Source: JBBTVP01 sp038063175 (lineage in GTDB: Bacteria; Patescibacteriota; Minisyncoccia; UBA6257; 1-14-0-10-40-38). From it: DNA of 18,453 nt. Position 1 is the first letter of the stretch. The number at the start of each line of letters is the position of its first letter. The stretch spans positions 1-18,453 of the forward strand of contig JBBTVP010000049.1 in assembly GCA_038063175.1 (NCBI GenBank), read 5' to 3'. The notes below the pieces were generated by a model that saw only the letters and a program-made list of their open reading frames with translations, was not told the DNA's origin and made no database searches. Shown here one piece after another: positions 7,231-13,426 of this stretch. The position numbers and the translations under genes are program-made.

Positions 7231-9030
7231 ATGCAAAAACTTCGCAACATCACCATCATCGCGCACGTCGACCATGGCAAATCAACTCTCGTTGATGCGC
7301 TTTTGAAGCAGTCCGAAACGGATATCGGTAAAGCAGCTTCCGAAGAGCTCATCATGGACTGGAACGAGCTCGAGCGGGAGCGTGGCATTACTATTTTTTC
7401 CAAGAACGCGGCAGTAGAATTTCGCGGCGTAAAAATCAATCTGATCGACACCCCAGGACATGCGGACTTCGGCGGAGAAGTTGAGCGCGTGTTGAATATG
7501 GCAGACGGTTCGCTCCTCTTAGTCGATGCCCAGGAAGGGCCAATGCCTCAAACACGTTTTGTTTTGAAAAAAGCGCTCGCGATGGGACACAAAATCATCC
7601 TTGTCATTAATAAAGTTGACAAAAAAAATGCGCGCACAAACTATGCGCTAGAAAAAGTTATCGAACTTTTCATTGAACTTGGGGCGACGAATGAGCAATT
7701 GAACTTCCCCATCATCTACGCCGCTGGGAAACTCGGAAAAGCCGGGCACGAACCAGAGCTCGAAAAAATGAAAGACATCACCCCGGTCTTTGAAACAGTT
7801 ATAGAGCACATCCCCGCGCCTAAAGCATCATCCGAAGGACCGTTTAAGATGATGGTGATTTCGATTGGCTATGACAACTATAAAGGAAGAATCGGTATTG
7901 GTCGGATTTATCAGGGAACCATAAAGTCCGGATCCTCGATCATTCACATTCCCCGTGAAGGAACTCCAAAGCCGGGAAAACTTACCAGTCTCATGACGTA
8001 CGTCGGGCTTTTAAAAATTGACGCTGCGGAACTTCCCGCAGGCGACATCGCGGCGATTTCTGGAATCGAAGGAATCAATATCGGCGACACCATCGCAGAT
8101 CCAGCGGATCCCGCGCCGCTCACCCCAATCGCAATCGAGAAGCCGACGGTGAAGATGATTTTTTCGACGAATAACTCCCCTTTCGCGGGAAGAGAAGGTG
8201 AATATTGCACTTCCCGAAATTTAAAGGAGCGGCTCGAAAAAGAACTCGACAACGACGTGGCGCTCCAGGTAGCTCCAGGGAAATCTCCGGATGAATTTGT
8301 AGTTGCTGGCCGCGGTGAGCTCCATCTCGCGATTTTAATAGAAAAGATGCGGCGAGAAGGATACGAACTTCAGGTTTCGAAGCCAGAAGTTATTTTCAAA
8401 GAAGAAGATGGAAAAACACTTGAGCCGTATGAAGACGTGTGGCTTGAGGCAAGAGAAACATACTCGGGAAGCATCATTGAAAAAATGAGTCGCCGAAAAG
8501 GCGAACTTCGCAACATGTCCGTTGATAACGGTATTGGTACGTTCCACTTCTTTATCCCCACGCGCGGTCTTATTGGCTTTCGGAACGAATTTCTAATCGA
8601 AACCAAGGGTACCGGCATCGTCAATTCGCTTTTCGCCGGTTATTTCCCAAAGCGCGAGGATATCGTTACCAACCCACATGGATCTCTCATTGCTTCCGAA
8701 GCTGGAACTTCCACCTCCTATGCACTTTTAAGCAGCCAAGAACGCGGCGAGTTGTTTATTGGTCCCGGTGTTCAAGTTTACGAAGGCCAGGTGGTTGGCG
8801 AAAACGCAAAATCGCTCGATTTGCTAGTAAATGTGTGCAGAGAAAAACAGCTGAACAATTTCCGCGCAAAAACCGAAGCGGTTACCTCTGACCTCATTCC
8901 TCCCCGTGCGCTTACCCTTGAGCAGTCGCTCGAGTATATCGGAGACGATGAACTTGTAGAAGTAACGCCGAAGAATCTTCGGATTCGCAAACGTATTCTT
9001 CGAAACGCGCTCCGGAAAAAGACTGGATAA
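7231..9030 (+). CDS. typA: Translational GTPase TypA/BipA
   Basis: BipA is a ribosome-binding GTPase of the EF-G superfamily that supports 50S assembly and growth under cold and other stress. From the ATG at 7231 it is 599 aa, the usual length. G-domain motifs are AHVDHGKST (G1, residues 11-19), the ERERGITI switch I region, DTPGHADF (G3) and NKVDKKNAR (G4). Later come the EF-Tu-like domain 2 (GRIGIGRIYQGTI), the EF-G-like domain (AGRGELHLAILIEKMRREGYEL) and the BipA-specific C-terminal domain (TRGLIGFRNEFL, GTGIVNSLFAGY, LVNVCREKQLNNFRA). An upstream in-frame start at 7189 would place coding sequence over the terminator hairpin and lacks conservation, so I reject it. No Shine-Dalgarno or good -10 precedes the ATG. 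Transcription therefore probably reads through the terminator. Confidence 0.97.
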   Translation: MQKLRNITIIAHVDHGKSTLVDALLKQSETDIGKAASEELIMDWNELERERGITIFSKNAAVEFRGVKINLIDTPGHADFGGEVERVLNMADGSLLLVDAQEGPMPQTRFVLKKALAMGHKIILVINKVDKKNARTNYALEKVIELFIELGATNEQLNFPIIYAAGKLGKAGHEPELEKMKDITPVFETVIEHIPAPKASSEGPFKMMVISIGYDNYKGRIGIGRIYQGTIKSGSSIIHIPREGTPKPGKLTSLMTYVGLLKIDAAELPAGDIAAISGIEGINIGDTIADPADPAPLTPIAIEKPTVKMIFSTNNSPFAGREGEYCTSRNLKERLEKELDNDVALQVAPGKSPDEFVVAGRGELHLAILIEKMRREGYELQVSKPEVIFKEEDGKTLEPYEDVWLEARETYSGSIIEKMSRRKGELRNMSVDNGIGTFHFFIPTRGLIGFRNEFLIETKGTGIVNSLFAGYFPKREDIVTNPHGSLIASEAGTSTSYALLSSQERGELFIGPGVQVYEGQVVGENAKSLDLLVNVCREKQLNNFRAKTEAVTSDLIPPRALTLEQSLEYIGDDELVEVTPKNLRIRKRILRNALRKKTG

Positions 9031-9048
9031 GCGTGAACCGGATCAACC

Positions 9049-9080
9049 GCTCGCCCTCACGGACGAGCAATTTTGTTTTT
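9049..9080 (+). terminator. Intrinsic terminator after typA
   Basis: The stem GCTCGCCC/GGACGAGC (9049-9056 and 9061-9068), 8 positions with one mismatch, encloses a TCAC loop and is followed by AATTTTGTTTTT. It starts 18 nt after the typA stop codon. Confidence 0.65.
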
Positions 9081-9120
9081 GCAATTTCTAGGGATACATG
9101 TTTAACTCTTCATAAGCTCT

Positions 9121-9297
9121 TTGTTGCTGGGGAATGGAGCTCGAGGCATCCGAGCAGCGAGTGACCACGCATGACGCCGGTGTGGCTTCAAAGGTGCTTG
9201 GTGAGAGCACTCGCGAGCGACGCAGAGGGTGTCCGCCGGATACTCTTCTCCATTTCATTGGGCCGTTCGTTCACTTCGGTGGACGAGCGGCCCTTTT
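9121..9297 (+). ncRNA. Candidate structured RNA downstream of typA, four-helix junction with terminator
   Basis: The stretch 9081-9330 has no convincing gene but folds well. P1 pairs 9131-9139 with 9248-9256 (9 pairs, one G-U). P2 is a 5-bp hairpin 9139-9143/9151-9155. P3 is a long irregular arm: 9157-9163 with 9208-9214 (7 perfect pairs), then 9164-9167 with 9199-9202 and 9169-9172 with 9194-9197. P4 pairs 9226-9234 with 9238-9246 (9 pairs, two G-U). A 15-bp UUCG-capped terminator follows 3 nt after P1. The arrangement suggests an independent small RNA or a leader for the next gene. I do not recognise a family. Promoter assignment is weak: TTGCAA at 9079-9084 is a possible -35. The 5' end is not defined by the sequence. 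Confidence 0.4.
9260..9297 (+). terminator. Strong intrinsic terminator with UUCG tetraloop
   Basis: Bases 9260-9274 pair with 9279-9293 in 15 consecutive pairs, two of them G-U, around a TTCG loop closed by C-G. TTTTCATTT follows. This is one of the strongest hairpins in the window and gives the 3' end of the preceding candidate RNA. It lies 33 nt before the next possible start codon. Confidence 0.85.
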
Positions 9298-9330
9298 CAT
9301 TTAAACTACTTGCGCATAGCATGATAAGAG

Positions 9331-9750
9331 TTGGTTCGTGTGGACGAACCTTTGACTACCGAAAGGCCAAACGTGCAGGTCGACCAAAAACTCGAGCCCG
9401 GGGACCTCCTCTGCATCGCTGCGGTGAAGCGAGGAGCCCCGTCCATCAAGGGAGCGCTCATTGCGGAAACGCAAGATGCGCTCACTCTCATGTGCGATCG
9501 GAGCGTGGATGGTCCATTCACCACAATCCCGAAGCAAAACATCGCAACGGTCACCGTGATCGCACGCGCTTCACACGCCATCTTCTTGCATAGCAAAAAC
9601 CGCTTCGAGTATGGCGTACTCATCGAAGGAAATTACAAAGGGTATCACTTCTTTGGTGAGGTTGTCGCCGCGTGGGAAGGGACGATTGCCGCGCAAACCC
9701 CGCACGAGACCTATTTCAAGATTCGAACTCTCGATGCTTTCCTCGCGTAG
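9331..9750 (+). CDS. Hypothetical protein, 136-139 aa, unknown function
   Basis: I do not recognise this protein. From the TTG at 9331 it is 139 aa. The GTG at 9340 gives 136 aa and has a weak AAGAG 9 nt upstream, so it may be the true start. An in-frame TAA at 9325 excludes longer forms. The sequence alternates hydrophobic and polar residues with many Gly turns (EPGDLLCIAAVKRG, KGALIAETQDALTLMCDR, YGVLIEGNYKGYHFFGEV), suggesting an all-beta barrel, perhaps Sm- or SH3-like; this is inference only. There is no signal peptide or membrane segment. Base composition is like the host genes, not the AT-rich island. It sits between a strong terminator and the tRNA-Gln promoter, so it is probably monocistronic. 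A perfect 7-bp hairpin covers both possible start codons. Confidence 0.65.
   Translation: MVRVDEPLTTERPNVQVDQKLEPGDLLCIAAVKRGAPSIKGALIAETQDALTLMCDRSVDGPFTTIPKQNIATVTVIARASHAIFLHSKNRFEYGVLIEGNYKGYHFFGEVVAAWEGTIAAQTPHETYFKIRTLDAFLA
9333..9350 (+). promoter_or_regulatory. Perfect hairpin over the start region of the 9331 gene
   Basis: GGTTCGT (9333-9339) pairs perfectly with ACGAACC (9344-9350) around the loop GTGG. The alternative start codon GTG at 9340 is the loop itself, so folding could control initiation. The arms resemble the middle of the preceding terminator stem (GTTCGTTCAC and GTGGACGAG), hinting at a local duplication. Confidence 0.45.
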
Positions 9751-9808
9751 CGAGAGCATCAAGCAACGAACACCGCCGCTTCAACTAAGTATTGGGGCGG
9801 CTGTTACG

Positions 9809-9837
9809 TTTAAAATCCTCGAGAAACCTGCTATAGT
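9809..9837 (+). promoter_or_regulatory. Promoter for tRNA-Gln (TTTAAA, 17 nt, TATAGT with extended TG)
   Basis: TTTAAA (9809-9814) and TATAGT (9832-9837) are 17 nt apart, with TGC directly before the -10. The predicted start near 9844 is 10 nt upstream of the truncated tRNA copy and about 83 nt upstream of the intact tRNA. The promoter geometry fits the interrupted copy as the original first tRNA. Confidence 0.6.
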
Positions 9838-9853
9838 TTTTGCCAAACAATTT

Positions 9854-9916
9854 TGCCGGGTCGTCCCTCGGCCGTAGCCCGAAGGCTACTGCCTACGGGC
9901 GAGGCTAATGGTAGGA
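9854..9916 (+). pseudogene. Truncated tRNA-Gln 5' half interrupted by a palindromic insertion
   Basis: Bases 9854-9865 are identical to the first 12 nt of the tRNA-Gln gene, and 9906-9916 continue with the next 11 nt (TAATGGTAGGA). The match therefore covers the acceptor 5' strand and most of the D arm, 23 nt in all. Forty unrelated nucleotides (9866-9905) split it at the D stem. No anticodon arm follows; 10 nt later the intact tRNA begins. The copy cannot make a tRNA. Confidence 0.7.
9866..9904. repeat. Palindromic REP-like insertion in the tRNA-Gln remnant
   Basis: The outer 12-nt arms 9866-9877 and 9893-9904 are inverted repeats with one mismatch. Inside lies a second, competing hairpin, GTAGCC-CGAA-GGCTAC (9874-9889), perfect over 6 bp. 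The GTAG at the inner stem and the small size recall REP elements mobilised by RAYT transposases, but no transposase is present in the window and the family assignment is inference. No second copy is visible here. Confidence 0.55.
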
Positions 9917-9926
9917 TAGTAGTTAT

Positions 9927-9997
9927 TGCCGGGTCGTCTAATGGTAGGACATCGCCCTTTGAAGGCGAGTATCTTGGTTCGAGCCCAAGCCCGGCAG
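9927..9997 (+). tRNA. tRNA-Gln(TTG)
   Basis: A complete cloverleaf is visible. The acceptor is TGCCGGG/CCCGGCA (9927-9933 and 9990-9996) with discriminator G9997. The D stem is GTCT/GGAC with loop AATGGTA. The anticodon stem TCGCC/GGCGA encloses loop CTTTGAA with anticodon TTG, reading CAA and CAG. The variable loop is GTAT, and the T arm is CTTGG-TTCGAGC-CCAAG. The terminal CCA is not encoded (the next bases are CAC), so CCA-adding enzyme is needed. G73 matches glutaminyl or glutamyl identity rules. It marks the left border of the AT-rich accessory region. Confidence 0.95.
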
Positions 9998-10006
9998 CAC
10001 CAGTCA

Positions 10007-10044
10007 GCGCAGTATCGAGGCGACCGGAGAGCGTCGATTTGCGC
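10007..10044. other. Imperfect hairpin at the tRNA/accessory-region junction
   Basis: GCGCA (10007-10011) pairs with TGCGC (10040-10044), and ATCGA (10014-10018) pairs with TCGAT (10034-10038), separated by a small internal loop. The T run after it is poor, so it is a weak terminator at best. It could serve tRNA 3' processing or be an end of the inserted DNA. Confidence 0.35.
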
Positions 10045-10066
10045 AAAAGCTCTTTGCTTCACGAAG

Positions 10067-10075
10067 TGCTAAAAT
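10067..10075 (+). promoter_or_regulatory. Extended -10 (TGC TAAAAT) of the 820-aa nuclease-like gene
   Basis: TG at 10067-10068 followed by one base and TAAAAT (10070-10075) forms an extended -10. The ATG at 10086 is 10 nt downstream, so the predicted leader is at most 3-5 nt. There is no -35 at normal spacing and no Shine-Dalgarno site. Confidence 0.5.
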
Positions 10076-10085
10076 ACAAGAATAT

Positions 10086-12548
10086 ATGGCAAGATTTGGA
10101 AGCGTGAATTTAAAAATAAGACCGATCAAAATTGCCTTCCTCGTTGACTCAAACAATGCAAAACAAGTTAGAGAAGCGATACAGCTAAGTTCTACGTTGT
10201 GGGGCGGTGCTTATTGTCCAATCGTTCCCCTTTATAAGCAGATGCCCAAAACTTGGAGAGAGGGACTGATTAAGGCACCAAAAGCCAAACGCGTTGTTTT
10301 GGGTTATATCGAAGCGTTTGATCCGGATGTATTAGTTCAGCTTTCTAAAGATGTTCCGACCTATCTTAAAGATTTAAAGTTGGAGATCATCAAGCCAGAC
10401 GATATTTGGAAGATCACCGATGAGGAAAGAAGCCTATCCCCAAGGTACGGGATAGGTGTTTTTGAAATCCTTAATGACCTGTTTGATAAGCATTTTAAAT
10501 ATAAGGCGAAGTATCCGGTTAAAATTGTTATTCCGAAACTCCCAAAACAGTATTCTCTTTTCTGGGTAAGTCTTTTTGGTGAGATTCCGCAAAACCTGAT
10601 GCCGACCATTAAAGAGCACTATTCTGAACCACTTGAAATTACAGAGCCAAAATTTAAACCAGAAGATGTTGGCGAAGTGCTTAAGAGTAATGTAATTTTT
10701 CCAAGAAGAATGGCTCAACATGCCCTTGACCATATAAGTCGTTCTGGCCCCAGAAGGAGTGCGTATGCCTATTTTATGGATGCCTCGAAAGTAGAAGACA
10801 TTGTAGATTTCTGGAATTTAAGAGCGATGGGTCGTAGTGTGGTGCCGATACCAAAACAATTCCTTTCTAATAAACAGTTAAGAGAAATAATCATCGGATT
10901 TTTTAAAGATCATCGAAGGCATTGGAAACATAATAAGACGGTTTGTGATTATACATCTATTGTTCGGTCCAGAAATTCTACGATGGAGGAACTTCAGGAA
11001 TATGCAAAAACACTTGTTCTTAAACCAGAGCCAAATGACCCATCAAAGGATGGTTTCTTTTCTCTCCAACACTGGTATCCAAGACTGTGGGATGAATGGG
11101 CTAGAGATAAAGACGGAGCAATTCCTGATGACTTTTTTGGAGATGAAGATTCGATAGAGATTGGAGAAAGCGCTGGGTTAAAAGCGTCTTTCCGTCCTCT
11201 CCTCCCAAAATTCGCAGGTAAGCATGTCTATCACGGTGAACCTCGTTGTGTTAATGAGGTAAGTTTTCGTTTATATGGTTCTGACGAGTATCTTGCAGGT
11301 GTTTTCCCTAAGTCATCAGGAGAAAATTTCATCCGCTCTATCTCAAGCTTCGGTTCTTTCCGTGATACTTGGCGTGTAGGAAGACATGGTTTAGTGAAGC
11401 TGGTTAAAGATACCTACACAGAAAATTGGGATATCCCCGAATCACAAAAAGTAGTTTTTGCTTGGTTGAAGGATCAAGGATGGGATGCAGAACTTTCTTC
11501 TGCTGGTTTGCTCGCCAAGCAAATGTATAGAAAACTTGATGGGCATGCACTCACTCTTGCCAATGAAAAACTATTAGGACTTCTTGAACATATGAATGGT
11601 GGTTCGGTTCAGACAAATGGTCAGCCGATGACCAACAATAGAATTAACCAAGAAAGAGAACTACAAATTGGCGAAATCAGAAGCAAACTTCAAGATCAAG
11701 CAAGACGAAGCGATCTTTGTAACTACCTCATATTAAAAGGCGTATTTCATGTGGGCGTAAGAATTCAGTGTCCTCATTGCGTTAGAAATTCATGGTTCCC
11801 TGTAGAGAAAATTGATAAAGCTTTCACCTGCCCAAAGTGTTTAAATACCTTTCCGGCTATTGGGAACATCGAAAACGGTCAATGGTGCTATAAAACTAGC
11901 GGCCCTTTTAGTGTACCTGGTTATGCAGATGGAGCATACGCCACGCTTTTAGCTTTGGAGTTTTTTAATGATCATAAATTGAACACATTATTAGCCACTC
12001 CAGTATTAAGTTTTACTGCAAAGTCGCCAAATAAAAAAGATATAGAAGCTGACTACGCTTTATTCTGGCAGGATTCCATATATGGAGAAAAGAAAGATGG
12101 CCTTCTATTTGGTGAATCAAAAACCTACGGCCAGTTCCAGAAAAAAGATTTTAATAGAATGAGTTACTTAGCAAAGAATTTTCCTGGAGCGGTTATAGTA
12201 TTTTCTACTTTGCGAAAAACGTTGACATCAGCAGAAATTAAAGGAATTACAAAAATCGCCAAAGCCGGAAGAAAATTCTGGAAAAGTGAAAGGCCAATTA
12301 ATCCAGTACTCATTTTAACTGGTAATGAGCTTTTTAGTTTCCATGGCCCTCCGTATTGCTGGGAAGATGCCGGGATAAAAGAAAAATTCAATCACCTTAG
12401 GGGGTTGATCAGTATTTGTGATGCAACACAACAAATTTATTTAAAGCTACCATCTTGGGAAACTGAATGGCGCGAAAAATGGGAGAAACTACACAAGAAA
12501 AGACTGGCCGCAAAAAATAAAATAGTCGAAGAGAAAAAACCCGAGTAA
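10086..12548 (+). CDS. Large restriction-endonuclease-like protein with zinc ribbon and PD-(D/E)XK-like site
   Basis: I do not recognise a named family for this 820-aa protein. The N-terminal part (about 13-110) looks like an alpha/beta domain (KIAFLVDSNN, TLWGGAYCPIVPLY). A second block near 220-260 contains DIVDFWNLRAMGRSVVPIP. About 455-500 is a probable winged helix (VFAWLKDQGWDAELSSAGLL). A zinc ribbon follows with C562, C565, C582 and C585. The C-terminal domain has D656 (EADYALFW) and E677-S-K679 (FGESKTYGQF), the spacing of a PD-(D/E)XK nuclease core. This predicts a DNA-binding endonuclease; the exact fold is inference. It is clearly AT-rich compared with dnaX and typA, a sign of transfer. 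It is followed 38 nt later by a second nuclease gene and faces a methyltransferase, so restriction is the likeliest role. It has no helicase motifs, so it is not a classical HsdR. Confidence 0.7.
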   Translation: MARFGSVNLKIRPIKIAFLVDSNNAKQVREAIQLSSTLWGGAYCPIVPLYKQMPKTWREGLIKAPKAKRVVLGYIEAFDPDVLVQLSKDVPTYLKDLKLEIIKPDDIWKITDEERSLSPRYGIGVFEILNDLFDKHFKYKAKYPVKIVIPKLPKQYSLFWVSLFGEIPQNLMPTIKEHYSEPLEITEPKFKPEDVGEVLKSNVIFPRRMAQHALDHISRSGPRRSAYAYFMDASKVEDIVDFWNLRAMGRSVVPIPKQFLSNKQLREIIIGFFKDHRRHWKHNKTVCDYTSIVRSRNSTMEELQEYAKTLVLKPEPNDPSKDGFFSLQHWYPRLWDEWARDKDGAIPDDFFGDEDSIEIGESAGLKASFRPLLPKFAGKHVYHGEPRCVNEVSFRLYGSDEYLAGVFPKSSGENFIRSISSFGSFRDTWRVGRHGLVKLVKDTYTENWDIPESQKVVFAWLKDQGWDAELSSAGLLAKQMYRKLDGHALTLANEKLLGLLEHMNGGSVQTNGQPMTNNRINQERELQIGEIRSKLQDQARRSDLCNYLILKGVFHVGVRIQCPHCVRNSWFPVEKIDKAFTCPKCLNTFPAIGNIENGQWCYKTSGPFSVPGYADGAYATLLALEFFNDHKLNTLLATPVLSFTAKSPNKKDIEADYALFWQDSIYGEKKDGLLFGESKTYGQFQKKDFNRMSYLAKNFPGAVIVFSTLRKTLTSAEIKGITKIAKAGRKFWKSERPINPVLILTGNELFSFHGPPYCWEDAGIKEKFNHLRGLISICDATQQIYLKLPSWETEWREKWEKLHKKRLAAKNKIVEEKKPE

Positions 12549-12571
12549 ATCTATATTGCGGGCTAACAAAC

Positions 12572-12580
12572 TGCTATTAT
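12572..12580 (+). promoter_or_regulatory. Extended -10 (TGC TATTAT) of the 279-aa nuclease gene
   Basis: TG at 12572-12573, one base, then TATTAT (12575-12580) ends 6 nt before the ATG at 12587. A transcript from here would start at the start codon itself. The gene could therefore be expressed independently of the upstream 820-aa gene. Confidence 0.5.
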
Positions 12581-12586
12581 ACTGCT

Positions 12587-13426
12587 ATGTCTAAAATCGA
12601 TCCTTTTGCAGGGATTACAACCAAAAAAGCCGTGCCAATCGCTGAGCTAAGCGATGCCTTTTCGGCTGTTCTGAAGGAGGCGGTTGAAAAAGTAAATATA
12701 AATTTTGCACTCAGAGAGTTATCTAAGCTTCCCAGAAATCAAGAACTCCTCCCTACTGACACCAGACTTTTGTCGAGTTATAGAACTCGCATAGGTACAA
12801 TGCTTGAATATGCCATCTGCTCGGCAGTAAATGAAATAATCACTAAGCGTTATAATGACAAAATATTTTTTACCTTTGTCAGTGCGCATCAGTATCCAGA
12901 CTTCCACCTCCGGAATAAAGAACGTGAAATTCTTGCCCGTGTTGAGATGAAGGCAATTGACGCAGAGTCAGACGAACAAGCGGCACGGTTTGATGTTGCA
13001 ACTCACCTCGTTAACCCCGCAAAAGACCTCTTATTTATTTTGGGGTGGAAATGGAAAGATATTGTTGACAAAAAAGGAAAGGTTTATGCGGAATGTCCAA
13101 GTATTTTTGCGAGCTTAGTAATCCCAGCTGGCGAATTAGCAGCGGAAAGAGATGCGAGGTTGGCTATTACCGGAGGGAAAATTGTTGATGGTGAAGTAAT
13201 GGTTTATAGCAAGCGTACTGGGAAATTCGTTCCTGATCCTGGTAATTATGGAAAATTTTGGAGAATCATCCATCGCTCGCGTATAGCACAAAAAAATCCG
13301 AATCCTACAATCAGTGCTTTCCTTAAATTCTTAGAGGAAGTTGGAAATAGTGCGCCTAAAAATCGTTTTGTTTTGAGAAAAGATAGACCGAAGGCTGATC
13401 CGACCGAAACCGAATTAGCTGAGTAG
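12587..13426 (+). CDS. PD-(D/E)XK restriction endonuclease-like protein
   Basis: The 279-aa product contains a clear PD-(D/E)XK nuclease core. YPDFHLR carries P104-D105 and, 15 residues on, the strand ARVEMKA carries E120 and K122. The helix preceding PD (RIGTMLEYAICSAVNEIIT, about 66-84) supplies a conserved-looking Glu, E73, typical of the first core helix. After the core come KDLLFILGWKWKDI and a C-terminal YGKFWRIIHRSR segment. There is no methylase, helicase or membrane segment. Mg-dependent DNA cleavage is expected, but the target is unknown. It lies 38 nt after the 820-aa protein gene on the same strand. Its last 12 nt overlap the end of the convergent methyltransferase gene. It is AT-rich like its neighbours. 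It fits as the cutting subunit of this system, with the 820-aa protein as a second nuclease or partner. Confidence 0.78.
   Translation: MSKIDPFAGITTKKAVPIAELSDAFSAVLKEAVEKVNINFALRELSKLPRNQELLPTDTRLLSSYRTRIGTMLEYAICSAVNEIITKRYNDKIFFTFVSAHQYPDFHLRNKEREILARVEMKAIDAESDEQAARFDVATHLVNPAKDLLFILGWKWKDIVDKKGKVYAECPSIFASLVIPAGELAAERDARLAITGGKIVDGEVMVYSKRTGKFVPDPGNYGKFWRIIHRSRIAQKNPNPTISAFLKFLEEVGNSAPKNRFVLRKDRPKADPTETELAE

Noticed and set aside
9171..9593. Open frame of 140 codons on the plus strand overlapping the terminator and the 9331 gene
   Set aside because: It runs through the UUCG terminator and its translation is rich in Arg, Gly and His with no pattern. It is a shadow of the 9331 gene.
9854..9997. 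Duplicated tRNA-Gln as the attachment site of the integrated element
   Set aside because: tRNA-targeting integrases usually duplicate the 3' part of the gene at the far end of the element. Here the 5' half is duplicated on the host side and the recombinase is of the serine type, which rarely uses tRNA genes.
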